A DNA stretch of 64,000 nt from Cephalotus follicularis (taxonomy: Eukaryota; Streptophyta; Magnoliopsida; Oxalidales; Cephalotaceae), in the NCBI GenBank assembly GCA_001972305.1, contig BDDD01001974.1:186001-250000 (forward strand). Reading direction: 5' to 3'. The first letter of the stretch is position 1; each line of letters begins with the position of its first letter. The translations under genes were made by a program, and so were the position numbers. Of the stretch, positions 39,608 through 50,633 are shown piece by piece. The notes below the pieces were generated by a model. It saw only the letters and a list, made by a program, of their open reading frames with translations, was not told the origin of the DNA and searched no databases.

Positions 39608-40581
39608 TATTGATACAGAAATCCTTCTCTCAACAGTATCCTACGTGGAGGACTTTTATTTGTTAAGAGAAACGCTTGTCACAGATGCCTTGAGGAAGCT
39701 TTTGATCTCGGATCCCTGCACAAGGTAACGAAAATGGTGGAAAGTCTAGGAGGTTGTACTCCCGGGGACACTCCGACGCTCAAGTTAGACAAAGTGCAGA
39801 TGAAACAATGTTCTTTGTAATGCAAAAATGGCTGACCTTTGTTCAGTCTGTTGAACTTGTATTTATAGTGGTGTTTTGTAACTGATTGAGCATAAAAATC
39901 GGAGGTAGTGGCTGTCCCCTAAGGAAATTCTGAGGATCTCGGGATTTCCCTTATCTCCACCTGAATTATCTCTTCTTTCCTTTATCGTCTCCTTAATTAT
40001 CTCCTTTCCTTGTTGATTGTCATCCCTATCTTATCTTCTGTATTTGTTGATAGTCATCCTTATCTTATCTTCTATATTTGGAAGATAAGGATCCCTGGAA
40101 TTTAGGCTAACTCCCTGGCCTCATTCCGTAAATGAGGAGGAGACCTTCTGTCAATAATCTGCCGAGGAGAGGAGCTGCTATGAAGCTAATGAGACAGTCA
40201 GTCCTTGGCTTCAAAGTCTTCAAAGTCCACGGACTTGCAGTTGAGGAGAGTGGTCTCCTGTTATGTAGCCGAGAGGGAGGCCCTCGGTATTATGCTTCGG
40301 TAGGTGTCCTCGGACCCATCACCGAGGAGGATGAACTTTGCATGGCAATCATTGGACTGGTCCTCGGCACTTATGCCGAGGAGAAAGACCTTTGTAGTGA
40401 AACCACTGGGTGTGTCCTCGGCACTTATGCCGAGGAGAAGTCCTCCTTATATTATTGCTTTTCTTGACTAACAGACTTCCTCTGCTTCTATCTCATCAAT
40501 TGTTGAGTCACTTGGACACCTGGTAGTGCTTGGATGAGGACACGTGTTGTTTTTTATTTAACTTAATTTTTCCCCATATCA
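39608..40581 (-). repeat. 3' LTR of the Tat-type element
   Basis: A 974-bp direct repeat of 50634-51607. The plus-strand edges are TATTGATACAG (the sister copies have TGTTGATACAG, so one terminal base is mutated) and CCCCATATCA. The minus-strand TATA box TATAAATA lies at 39860-39867. U3 holds the paired CCTCGG/CCGAGG hairpins. Confidence 0.92.
40362..40435. promoter_or_regulatory. Paired palindromic CCTCGG...CCGAGG hairpins in U3
   Basis: The 20-bp near-palindrome CCTCGGCACTTATGCCGAGG occurs at 40362-40381 and again at 40416-40435, exactly 54 bp apart. The same pair lies in the other LTR at 51388-51407 and 51442-51461. Related palindromes appear at 61746-61765 and, as CCTCGGCACAAGTGCCGAGG, near 56911. 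The upstream U3 position suggests enhancer or protein-binding repeats (inference). Confidence 0.55.
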
Positions 40582-40594
40582 TATGCCCCCCTGG
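40582..40594 (-). promoter_or_regulatory. Polypurine tract next to the 3' LTR
   Basis: The minus strand reads CCAGGGGGGCATA and directly abuts the LTR start TGATATGGGG. The same tract precedes the LTRs at 56706 and 20770, consistent with the plus-strand priming site of LTR retrotransposons. Confidence 0.8.
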
Positions 40595-40979
40595 TCCTTG
40601 TTCTCTGACCGTGGTCAGAGGAGAAGGAACAGAGTTGAGAACCGCGACCCAGGCAATACACCTTTGCAAAGCTTGCTACTAATCCTCTTCTCATGAACCA
40701 GCCGAGAACAAAGACTGCCTTGTATTATTTTTTGCACAAAGTTGGGTGTGCCTTGGTAGAGGATCAAGGCCTGCCCCTTGTCTTTTCCTGTCCCATCTAA
40801 AGGACATCGTGCCATGAACCCACATCATTGCATTTAATAGCGGATTAAGCACACTTCACACATGGCACAAGCAGAGCGTTTCCCGCCTCTGCCTCTTCAT
40901 TTCCCGCGCTAGGTATGTCGGTTGGCTTTTTAACCGTTAGATCTTCGCTAGATGGATGGCCAGGATTCAAGCTTTAGCC

Positions 40980-41211
40980 TATAAAAGAAACCCTAAATCA
41001 CCTATCCACTCTTTTACGCCTTTTTGCTTTTTGCCAACACCTGAGAGTTTGAGATTTCCAGTTTCTCTTGTGCCTTTAACCTTGAATCTTCGTCTTCCTG
41101 CCAATCTTTGTTCAAGTTTCTGAGTAAGTTGATAATTCTTTTACTGTTCTAAACTGGTTCTTGTCTTTCCTTCGTGCTTCTTCTCCATCTCCTCTGTTTA
41201 TTTTGACCTAA
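40980..41211 (+). promoter_or_regulatory. Promoter and spliced leader of the opposing gene
   Basis: A TATAAAA box at 40980-40986 lies 232 bp before the ATG. It recurs 222 bp before the ATG in the copy at 62312, 241 bp before it in the copy at 56296-56302, and in the short derivative at 20356-20362. A strong donor (GTAAGT, 41124-41129) is also conserved at 62451 and 56157-56152. In the other two copies CTAG sits directly before the ATG and would be the acceptor. Here it reads CTAA, so the acceptor is lost. Confidence 0.65.
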
Positions 41212-43571
41212 ATGGCCAGAACCAAACGCACTGCTAGGGTTTCTCCTCCCTTGGAGGTTGAGCCCCTGGCTATGGTGATCCCCCCTGCTGAGAGTCCCCT
41301 TCCATCTGAGGGTAGCTTGGGGGCTGCAGTGGGTGAACCAACCCTTCCCGTCACCGAGGCTGACTCCTCTGCCCCTGATGGCTTTGGTGTCAGTGCTCTC
41401 TCTCAGCAGGATGTGGTTGAACTAACTACCAAGTTCAATTTCCCTTATGGGTTGAGATTCTGTCTCCCCAAGGATCCTCGGATGGTCACAGAGAGTAGAG
41501 AGGGCCTCTTCATTGTCTTCGAGGGGGCTCTTACTCATGGTCTGAGGATCCCTGTTCCTTCTTTTGCCTTATCCATTTTGGAGGCATTCACCGTACACCC
41601 TTCTCTTCTCCAACCCTAGTCTTGGAGCTTCATAATAGGTTTCCTCGTTAGATGTCAAGAGTCCGAGGTGACCGCCACAGTAGGATTGTTCAAACAGTTC
41701 CACGTCATCTCGTCCTCGCCAGGGAAACGTGGCTACTTTTTCAAGTCACGTCCTGGCATAACAAAACTTCTCACCAAACCAACTCAGTCCATTAAGAATT
41801 GGAGGAAGAGGTACTTCCTCATCAAAAATTTTGAAGGGTTCACCCCCCCTGTGTGGTGTGACTCCCTGGAGACTACACGTCTTAATAGGAGGCCCATTCT
41901 GACAATGGCCGAGAACCTGGACTTCGACAAGCTCATCCACTTGGAACCCGAGGAGGTGAACTCTGTCGTGGTTGAGGAGCGTCTGCTCCGGGCTGGGCTA
42001 AGTGTTCCTCCAAGCCAAGAGTCACACTCGACCGAGGTCGAGGAAGCCTCAGGGGATGAGGGGTCCCCAGTCCAATCCATGCCCCAAGAGATAGGGGAAA
42101 ACTGTATAAAGCTTTCATCTCCTCCGTCTTTCTTGTCTTCAAATTTATAATCTTGTAGTTCAATTTTAAGTCACTGACATTATTGATCTCTGCTTGTACA
42201 GCTATGTCTTCTCGGCGAGGGTTCGATGCTCTGTTCAATGCCACCAAGGGCTCTAAGTCCTCCTCTGCTGCTGCAGAGAAACAAAAGGCTGCCGAGGTGG
42301 CAGCTAAACAAAGGGCTGCCGAGGAAGCAGCTAAACTGAAGGCTGCCGAGGGGGCCAAGCAAAGGGCCAAGGCTGCCGCGGTTGGGGCCAAACAACTGAA
42401 GAAGGCCGCGGTCACTGCCAAGGGGAAAGGCTCCAAACGTCCTGTCAGTGGGCGTACCTCTGACGGTCCTCCTTGTCCTCCAAGTAAAAGGGGGAGACTC
42501 ATCACTAAGCCCGAGATGGACTCCATCCTCGGACGAACTTCAGACGTCCCTATCATCTTGCCTCCCTCTCGAGACGTGGAGAGGATGATCGATGAGCTAG
42601 AGGGAGTTGGGAAGGGCTCCTCTAGCCTGAATACTCAGGGGGTTCCATTTGCCCTCAGCTCTCTCTGTCTTTTCCCGGATGAGCTGAAGGAAAGGGAGGA
42701 CTGGTCGAGCAAGGACCTCGTCCATAACTCATTGCGAAGCCAGCTTGAGGTAAAGGGAGATCCTCTGACCGTGTAGTTTGTACTTCTGTATTTTCTGTTC
42801 TAACTTCATTCTTCTTTGCAGGCTTTGAATAACCACCACCTCTTGGTTGAGAACTACTCAATCATCTTGGAGAGGTGCGACAAGCTGAGGTTGGAGGTGA
42901 TGAAGGAGAAGGAGACTTATCGGCTTGCCAAGGCTCAACTTGAGGAAGTCCTCAAGGCTCAAGAGGCCACTGTAGAGGAGAGGAATAGAGCTGTCCTGGA
43001 GAAGGACCAATCAGAGAAAGATCTATCTAAGGCTCGCTACCTGTTCCAGTCTTTGCAGAGGCAACATGAAGAGACCTTGAGGAAGTATGAGGAGGCTATG
43101 AAGAGGCGTGAGGAGGAAAAGTCCAAGGCTGTGCAGGATGCCCTTGATGAGTTCAGGTCCTCTGATGAATTCCATAGCTTGATGGAAGCCTCCGTGGAGG
43201 ACTTCAAGGCTTCTGAGGCCTTCGGCGAGGAGGTCTTCAAGGAATCTGCCGAATACTATCGTCGGGGATTCTATACTTGCAAAAATTGGGTTAAGGCTCT
43301 GCATCCAGAGGTTCCCCTGGAAGAGGTCACCTACTGCTCAGCTGCCAAGGCCTTCGATTACTATCCAGACAGATACGAAGCTGAGGAGGCGAAAGCCGAG
43401 GAGGCTTTGGAAAGGAATGCTGGCCAAGAAGTTAGTGAAGAGCTAGAAGTTCAGGCTGCCTTCGATGACCCTGCTTCAAACCTCGCGACTCCTCAACCTC
43501 CTCAAGCTGACCCTTTTGTCCCTCATCTTCCTCAAGATGCAGCTTCCTCTAATCCTCCAGCCTTAGCTTAG
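41212..43571 (+). pseudogene. Opposing spliced gene of the Tat element (putative gypsy-type transposon domain)
   Basis: Runs opposite to gag-pol. Exons: 41212-42103, 42202-42749, 42822-43571, each joint GT/AG and in frame, giving about 729 codons. Exon 1 holds a domain I recognise as the plant 'putative gypsy type transposon' family (Pfam Transposase_28): KFNFPYGLRFCLPKDPR, SFALSILEAFTVHPSLLQP, SWSFIIGFLVRCQESE and SIKNWRKRYFLIKNFEG. Exon 2 begins MSSRRGFDALFNATK and has an Ala/Lys/Glu-rich low-complexity stretch, then basic KRGR-type motifs that could act in nuclear import. Exon 3 is a long Glu/Lys/Arg-rich coiled coil (about residues 480-600) with an acidic, proline-rich tail. An in-frame TAG at 41617-41619 breaks exon 1. 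Molecular function unknown. Confidence 0.82.
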
Positions 43572-44939
43572 CTTTTTTTTTTTTTTTTTTTTGTAATAGC
43601 TTTTTCTTCTTGTACTTGTAATTTTTGACACATGAATGCAGATAACCTTTTGCATCCTCTGCTGTTTTTACTTTTTTGCATTGTGAGCTTGCGTTTGCAC
43701 TTAGCATGTATATTTACAATCCCCTTAAGGATTTTGCCCATTGGGACCTCTGACTTCTCGTAGAAGCAGATACTCCTCCAAAAGAAACTCAGTAACTTTA
43801 AAAAATATTAATAACCCTCTTGTAATCTCTTCCAGACATAGATAAAAGAATTTCTTTCATTCTCTGGTCTTGGCTTTAAATACTGTGCTATGTGTTGTAG
43901 TTGATCTCTGCATACTTGTAGTTATTAATAATTCCCTTAGGAATTTTGTCTTCAAGGTGACCTCTGACTTCACGAACAAGTGAACACTTGACTCCAAAAA
44001 AACTTAACAAAAATATAAGTAAAAGGGGCTTTGCCTTCTCGGACTTTGTCTTCAATCGGTTCCTTGTGTTTGAACTTTGAGTGTATATATGTGCTGATAA
44101 TTCCTTAGAACTTTTAACTTAGCTCAAATCACTAACCTTTTATGGGCGAGGTCACCCAAGCTTACTAGTCCCCGTAGGACCCTTTACTTTTGAGAGTTCT
44201 TTAGTTTGACAGTAACCCAGTCTTCACAAAATCTTTATACTCATAATTTGAGTTCTTGATCTGCTCGGACAAGTTCCCATGGGTTTGCCGACGAGAGTAT
44301 CGTCTGACCTAAGAGGTTTTAGGACAGGTCGGCTGAGCTTTCAGTCCACTTAGAGACACTTGTATTAAAGTGCTCAGTCCGACGAGCTTGATCGTTGCGA
44401 GTTCCCATGGGTTCGCCTTTCAAGTCACGACTTTAGGTCTGGTTGGACAAGTTCCCATGGTGTTGTCTACCAGTGTTTGCTCCCTTAGGAGTCTTAGTGC
44501 TTCCTTGAAAGTCTTTGTTGATAGATATAGGTGCTCCTCGGAAGGAGTCTTTTGCATGCTCCTCGGAAGGAGGCTTTTGTATGCTCCTCGGAAGGAGGAT
44601 TTTGTATGCTCCTCGGAAGGAGGCTTTTTGTATTTGTATCCTTGGATGCTCTTGAACGCCTGTTTCGCTGGTCTGTCTGAGACCTCGGTTGGTGTTGGTT
44701 TTCTTTTTTGAGAGTTAGCCTCCGTAAGGCTTAGGGAGCTTTAGGTCTCTAGGTGCCCCCTTGGGGGCATGGTCCGAGATGCTTAGCTTAAGACTGAGGG
44801 AGCTGATCGGCGGCTGTTCAGAGGTTTGAGGACATGAACATTGGGCCTCCGCTCCCTTGCAAACTTGGAACTATGGTGTTGAACACAAATCTTGGACAAA
44901 TCTTGAAAAAATTCAAACTTTATTGAAAATTTATTACAA
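43572..44939. other. Spacer between opposing gene and end of pol
   Basis: Holds the 3' end of the opposing transcript, with a T-run at about 43573-43592 straight after the stop, then non-coding sequence with short repeated phrases such as AAGTTCCCATGGG (near 44272, 44401 and 44449). No open frame of note. Tat-lineage elements typically have a long non-coding spacer here. Confidence 0.6.
44532..44629. repeat. Four tandem 25-bp hairpin units
   Basis: The unit TGCTCCTCGGAAGGAGGCTT followed by TTGTA repeats four times with few changes. Each contains the inverted repeat CTCC...GGAG (CTCCTCGGAAGGAG), so each unit can form a short stem. Confidence 0.85.
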
Positions 44940-47900
44940 TTATTGATAGTACTTCCTCAGATGCTCGGCATTCCAAGCTCTGGCAATCTCCCTACCCCCC
45001 AAAGTTTCAAGTTTGAATGTTCCTAGGCGGAGGACCCTTTTGATCTTGTATGGCCCTTCCCAGGCAGGGGCTAGCTTTCCTCTGGTACAAGTAGGATCTG
45101 CAACCGCCGAGTTACGTAGGACTAGATCTCCTTGCCTTAATGGTCTTGGGCTTACTCTTTTGTTGTAATAACGGCTTACCCTCTCTTGGTAGGCTGCAAC
45201 TCTGATCACGGCCTTATCTCTGAGTTCTTCCACTAGGTCGAGGAGGCTCCTCAGCCCTTCTTCATTGTTGTCCTCAGTGAAATGCACAACTCTTGGTGAT
45301 TGTACTCCAACCTCCACTGGTATCACGGCCTCTGCTCCGAAACATAAACAGTATGAGGATTCTCCGGTGGTAGTCCGAGGAGTAGTTCTATATGCCCATA
45401 GCACACTTGGTAGTTCCTCGGTCCACCTTCCCTTGCTGTCTTCTAGGCGCTTTTTCAAACCCGAGATAATTTCTATGTTGATCACCTCGGCTTGGCCATT
45501 GCTTTGTGGGTAGGCTACTGAGGCAAGTCTATGCTCTATCCTCCATTCTCTGCAAAAGTCTCGGAAGGCTTGTCAATCAAACTGCTTACCATTATCGGTG
45601 ATAATTGTCCTTGGAACTCCAAATCTGCAGATTATTGACTTCCACACAAAGCTCTCTGTGTTCTTCTCTGTTATTGTTGCCAGAGGTTCTGCTTCCACCC
45701 ACTTAGTGAAGTAGTCAACCGCTACAATGAGAAACTTCCTTTGGCCTGTTGCCATAGGTAATGGTCCGACGAAGTCCATTCCCCATTGTGCGAAGGGCCA
45801 CGGGGCCATAATTGATGTCAGAGGTTGAGAAGGCCTTCTACTTATATTGGCATTCCTCTGACACTTGTCACACTTCCTCACTAAGTTTATAGCATCTTGA
45901 TGGATGGTCGACCAGTAGTAACCTTGCCTTAACAGCTTGTGAGACAAAGTCCTGCCCCCAGTGTGGTTTCCACAAATTCCTTCATGAACTTCCCTTAGAG
46001 CATAATCGGCCTCTGAAGGGTTCAAGCACCTCAGCCAAGGAAATGAGAAAGACCTTTTGTAGAGGATCCCATCTCGGAATTGGAACCTGTTTGCTCTATA
46101 AACTAGCTTCCTCGCCTCTACGGGGTCCTCGGGGAGGATCCCGTCCCTTAGCCAACTGATAAAGGGAGTCATCCAATTTGGCTCCTGAGGAACATCTATG
46201 TCCATTACCTCTGCTTGAGAGATTGTCGGACGCTCCAGGTAGTCAACTAGCACTGTTTGATTTTTCTCTAACTCCTCTGCTGTTGCTAGCTTTGACAATT
46301 GATCTGCTCTGACGTTCTCTGCTCTGGGCACTTTCACAATCCTCAAAACTTCGAATGCTGACTTCATGCCCTGAAAATGGGACAAGTATTTCATCATAAG
46401 GTCTTCTCTGGCCTCATACTCCCCATTCGCCAAACCAACCACTAGCTGAGAATCACTTGAGGCTTCAATCCTCTGCACCTCCAAGTGCTTTGCGATTGTC
46501 AGTCCGGCTATCAGAGCTTCCCACTCAGCTTCATTATTTGTAGCTTTGAACTTAAACCTCAGAGCATATTCCAACGTCCAACCGTCTGGACTTGTCAATA
46601 CTAATCCTGCCCCACTGCCAGTGAGGCATGAGGATCCGTCCACTGATAACTTCCACATTCCCTTCTCGCTCTCGGAAGGGTTCTCCTCCATACACTCCGT
46701 AGGTGTATTATCTCCAACAAAGTCGGCCAATACCTGTGATTTGATTGATGGTCTGGATTAGAACTTCACATCATACTCGCCTAGTTCGACTGACCACTTA
46801 ACTAACCTGCCCGAGGTGTCAGGCTTGGCAAGAATTTGTTTGAGTGGTTTGTCAATCAAAACCTTGATTGTATGGGCTTGAAAATATGGCCTCAATTTTC
46901 TGGCCGAGATGATCAAAGCATAGGCAAACTTTTCCACCTCTGGGTACCTTCCCTCTGCATCATTCAAAGCCTTGCTCACGTAGTACACCGGCTTTTGAAC
47001 TTTTTCCTCTTACCTGACTAGCACTACACTCACTGCGCCCGAGGTGGCCGCAAGGTACAAATACAGGTCTTCTCCATCCTTAGGTTTTGAGATCAGAGGA
47101 GGAGAAGCCAAGTATTCCTTCAACTTGTCGAAGGCTGCTTGGCAGTCGTCGCACCATGAGAATCCCTTGGGATCTCTAAGTATTTTAAAGAAGGGAAGGC
47201 ACTTCTCTGCCGACTTGGACACAAACCTACTCAGGGCTGCAATATTCCCATTTAACCTCTGGACATCCCTGATGGTTTGAGGTGGCCTCATGCTTTGAAT
47301 TACCAAGATCTTTTCTGGGTTGGCCTCTATTCCTCTGCTAGAGACCATGAATCCGAGTAACTTTCCCGAGGTGACCCCAAACGTGCACTTGGAAGGATTG
47401 AGCTTCATATTATACTTTCTCAACACCTCAAACGTCTCCTCCAAGTCTTTTACATGGGGGTTCCTGGCTGGGGTTTTGACGAGCATATCGTCTATATACA
47501 CCTCCATATTCTTCCCAATCTGAGGTTCAAAAATTTTGTTGACCAGGCGCTGGTAGGTGGCCCCCGCATTCTTCAAGCCAAAGGGCATAACATTGTAGCA
47601 GTACATTCCTCGGTCTGTTACGAATGCTGTCTTGTCCTCGTCTGGCCTGTACATGGGGATTTGATTGTATCCCGAGTAAGCGTCCAAGAAGCTCAATATT
47701 CTGTAACCCGAGGTTGCATCTACCAGCTGATCTATCTTTGGGAGAGGGAAGTGATCCTTTGGACAGGCTTTGTTAAGGTCTGTGAAGTCTATGCACATCC
47801 TCCATTTGCCATTGGCTTTTTTGACTAACACAGGATTTGCTAGCCAGTCTGAGTAGTGCACTTCTCTGATGAAACCTGCCTGCAACAACTTGCTCTCCTC

Positions 47901-48986
47901 CTAGGCTATTGCCTGTTGCCTTTCAGGGGCAAAGTTTCTCTTCTTTTGTCTGATCGGGGGCCTGGCTGGGTCCACACTTAGCTTGTGAACCATTACACTT
48001 GAACTGATGCCAGGGACCTCCTCAGCCGACCATGCAAAAACATCCTTATTATCTCGGAGGAATGTTATTAATTCCTCCTTCTCCACCTCTCCAAGTTGTG
48101 AGCCAACTTGGAGTACTCTCTCTGTGTTGCCCTCTTCTATGGGCACTTGGATGACATCCTCAACAGGCTGTGGACGCTGTGGTTCTACATCACCTCTGAG
48201 CTCCACGTTTGCTATGGGGAGGACCTTGCCCTTCCCCTTGTCTGAGATGACAGTTTTATAACATCGCCTTGCCACCTCTTGGTCTCCTCTGACCTCCCCC
48301 ACGCCAAACCTTGTTGGAAACTTCATTAATAAGTGTCTCGTAGACACTATGGCCTCCAACAAGTTCAGTCCTGGTCGCCCCACTATAGCATTGTATGGGC
48401 TTGGGGTGTCCACCACCAGGAACGTCATCTCTACCTGAGTCTGACATGGGGTCGTGCCTGCAACCACGGACAGGTTGATAGATCCCAGAGGATGGATCGT
48501 CTCACCTGCAAAACCAACCAGTGGGGTTTTGACGGGCTTCAACTGGTCTGCCGGTATCCTCAACTGATCAAATGCATGTTTGTACAGGATATCCGCCGAG
48601 CTGTCACTATCTATGAGGATCCTCTTCATGGTAAAAAGTTCCACCAGAAGAGTTACCACCACTGGATCATCGTGAGGAAGACGTACTCCCTCATAGTCCG
48701 CCTCGGAGAAGGTTATCACCTCCTCATCTCCACCAGTTCTGAGCCTTTTACTGTGAGGGACTTGTTGCACAGCGAGGGACTGTCTCCCATAGGCCTTTCT
48801 TGCATTTGAGTGGTCGCCCCCTGATGCGACCCCTCCAGAGATGGTGTGGATAACACCTCTGGGTTGCTGCTGTTGTTGCTCCTCTTGCTGCCGAGGAGCC
48901 TCTTCTCTTCTCTGTTCCCTCCTTCCTTGAGGGGCATCTCTGTCTACATACTTGCGCAAGTGTCCCTTCCTAATCAGGTCCTCAAT
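44940..48986 (-). pseudogene. Tat-type pol: protease, RT, RNase H, archaeal-type RNase H, integrase
   Basis: Continuous in one frame with gag but with stops at 47901, 47010, 46758 and 45573 (first base on the plus strand). Protease: the active-site triplet, normally DSG, reads DSD in LIDSDSSADILY. RT: MPFGLKNAGATYQRL and the catalytic YIDDMLVK near 47480-47500. First RNase H: KPVYYVSKALNDAEGRYPEVEK. Second, archaeal-type RNase H: LSVDGSSCLTGSGAG, NNEAEWEALIAGL and ASSDSQLVVG. Integrase: HHCC zinc finger from HEGICGNHTGG to KCDKCQ, then catalytic D and D in GMDFVGPL and ITDNGKQFD, and E in GQAEVINIE. The C-terminal end is HLRKYYQ, followed by the stop at 44940. Domain order (RH and aRH before integrase) fits the Tat lineage. 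The stops and altered protease make it inactive. Confidence 0.92.
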
Positions 48987-50588
48987 CTAATTCTTTAGTT
49001 GCCTGCACTCCTCTGTATCGTGGCCGTGGTCACGATGATACCGACAGTACTTCTCCACACTTCTGTTCTCTGCCGGGGTCCTCAACTTCCCAGGCCACTG
49101 GAAGGGGACTTTATCTTGCTCCACTGTAAGTATCCTGGTTCGTGTGTCCAGGAGGGGGGCAAAAGTGTTGTAAGATGGTATGGGTGCCCCACCCCTGGAT
49201 GTGCCCTCTCGTCTGGAGAGCTTGTGTCTGAGGTCTTCCTTAGACAGGTCTGACCTCTCCTTCCTCTTCTCTCTCCTCGCGGGAACATTTCATGAATGCT
49301 CCCTTCTCTCCTCCTGATGGCCAGTCCAGGGTGCCTTTTGCTTCCTAGCCACCATCTCTTCCTCGGCATTGACATATCTCTCTGCCCTTTTCAGTAATTC
49401 TGCCATGTCCTTGGCCGGCTTCTTCAGTAGAGAGAAAGTGAATCTCGAGTTGCTCCTCAGCCCATTGTTCAAGGCTGCCAGAGCAAAGGATGGCTCCAGG
49501 TCTTTCACTGTAAGTGACTCCTTGTTAAACATGGTGAGGTAATCTCTCAGTGATTCATCTTTACCCTGCACCACATTGATGAGGTGGGTAGAATTTCTCC
49601 TCTGCGTGGTGCTGTTGAGGAACTTTGTGACGAACAGTTCTGTAAACTGATCGAAGCTCTTCACTGAATTCCTTGCCAAGGTAAAGTACCATGCCTGGGC
49701 AGCTCCAATCAAAGTCATTGGGAATCCTCGGTAGAGCATGGCGTCCGAGGCTTGATACATCCACATAGCCTGGATGTATGAGCGTACATGTTGGATGGGG
49801 TCCGTGGACCCATCGTACTTATCAAGGCTTGGGTTTCGGAACCCACTTGGGACTTGCTCTGCTATGATCTTGGCTGTGAAGGGGTGTGCATTAATATTTT
49901 GCACCTCGGATAGGTGTCCCCTTGGCTGTTCCACTCCTCGGAACCTCCTCTCCAGGTCAGCAAGCCTTCTGCCTACTGCTTGCTCCACATCCTCAATGTT
50001 CCTAGCCCTGCTAGAAACGCGTGATCCTCCAGCCACAGAAGCTGGGGGGTTGACTCTGCTTCCTCGGACCGTGCCAGCTCTGTGTGGAGCGTTGGAGCGT
50101 ACTTGTGCCTCCTCTGCTCCCCTGGCCTCCTGCCGAGGATCCACATCCATAGCCTGGCACTGAGGGTATGCTCTCCTGGGATCGTTAGGGTGATCCCTTA
50201 CAGTCGAGGACTCAGCTCTCTGAGATGCATTGATCTCAGGCCTCCTTCCCAGGGGATTGTTGTCCCCTGACCGCCTAAGGGGAAGTTCATCTCCCCTCGA
50301 CGGGTTTCGCCTGGAACCTCGTGGGTGCCGTTCCTCCACCTCTGGTCGTTGGGGACCAGAAACTCCTCGGACCACTGGCTGAGCAGGCCCGGCTTGCTGT
50401 TGTTGGTTGGCCAAAGTGGTGACCAAAAGATCTGTGATACGCTCCAACCCTTGGAGGAGCTGATTGAGTTGCTCCCCTGTGACGGGAGCTTGTTGTTGAG
50501 CCGCTGCTTGGGCGACTTCTGGTGGAGGAGCTATGACCTCCTGTTGGCTGCCAGTGGCTCCAACCAGGGTGTTCTTCCTCGGAGGCAT
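48987..50588 (-). pseudogene. Tat-type gag
   Basis: Begins MPPRKNTLVGATGSQQEV just inside the primer-binding site. A Gln/Ala-rich N-terminal part and an Arg-rich linker precede the capsid-like core (YDGSTDPIQHVRSYIQAM, FPMTLIGAAQAWYFTL, FDQFTELFVTKF), the part of gag that assembles the particle. A zinc-knuckle-like CRYHRDHGHDTEEC follows near 49000-49030. In-frame stops at 49290-49292 (TGA) and 48987-48989 (TAG) interrupt the region. No frameshift separates gag from pol, so the ancestral product was a single polyprotein of about 1880 codons. Confidence 0.9.
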
Positions 50589-50613
50589 GGTTATTGATGA
50601 CTTTTTGCTGCGT

Positions 50614-50631
50614 TTCTCACAGACGGCGCCA
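50614..50631 (-). promoter_or_regulatory. Primer-binding site
   Basis: Two bases inside the 5' LTR, the minus strand reads TGGCGCCGTCTGTGAGAA. The TGG start is expected for pairing with the CCA end of a tRNA. The exact tRNA is not assigned here. Confidence 0.75.
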
Positions 50632-50633
50632 AC

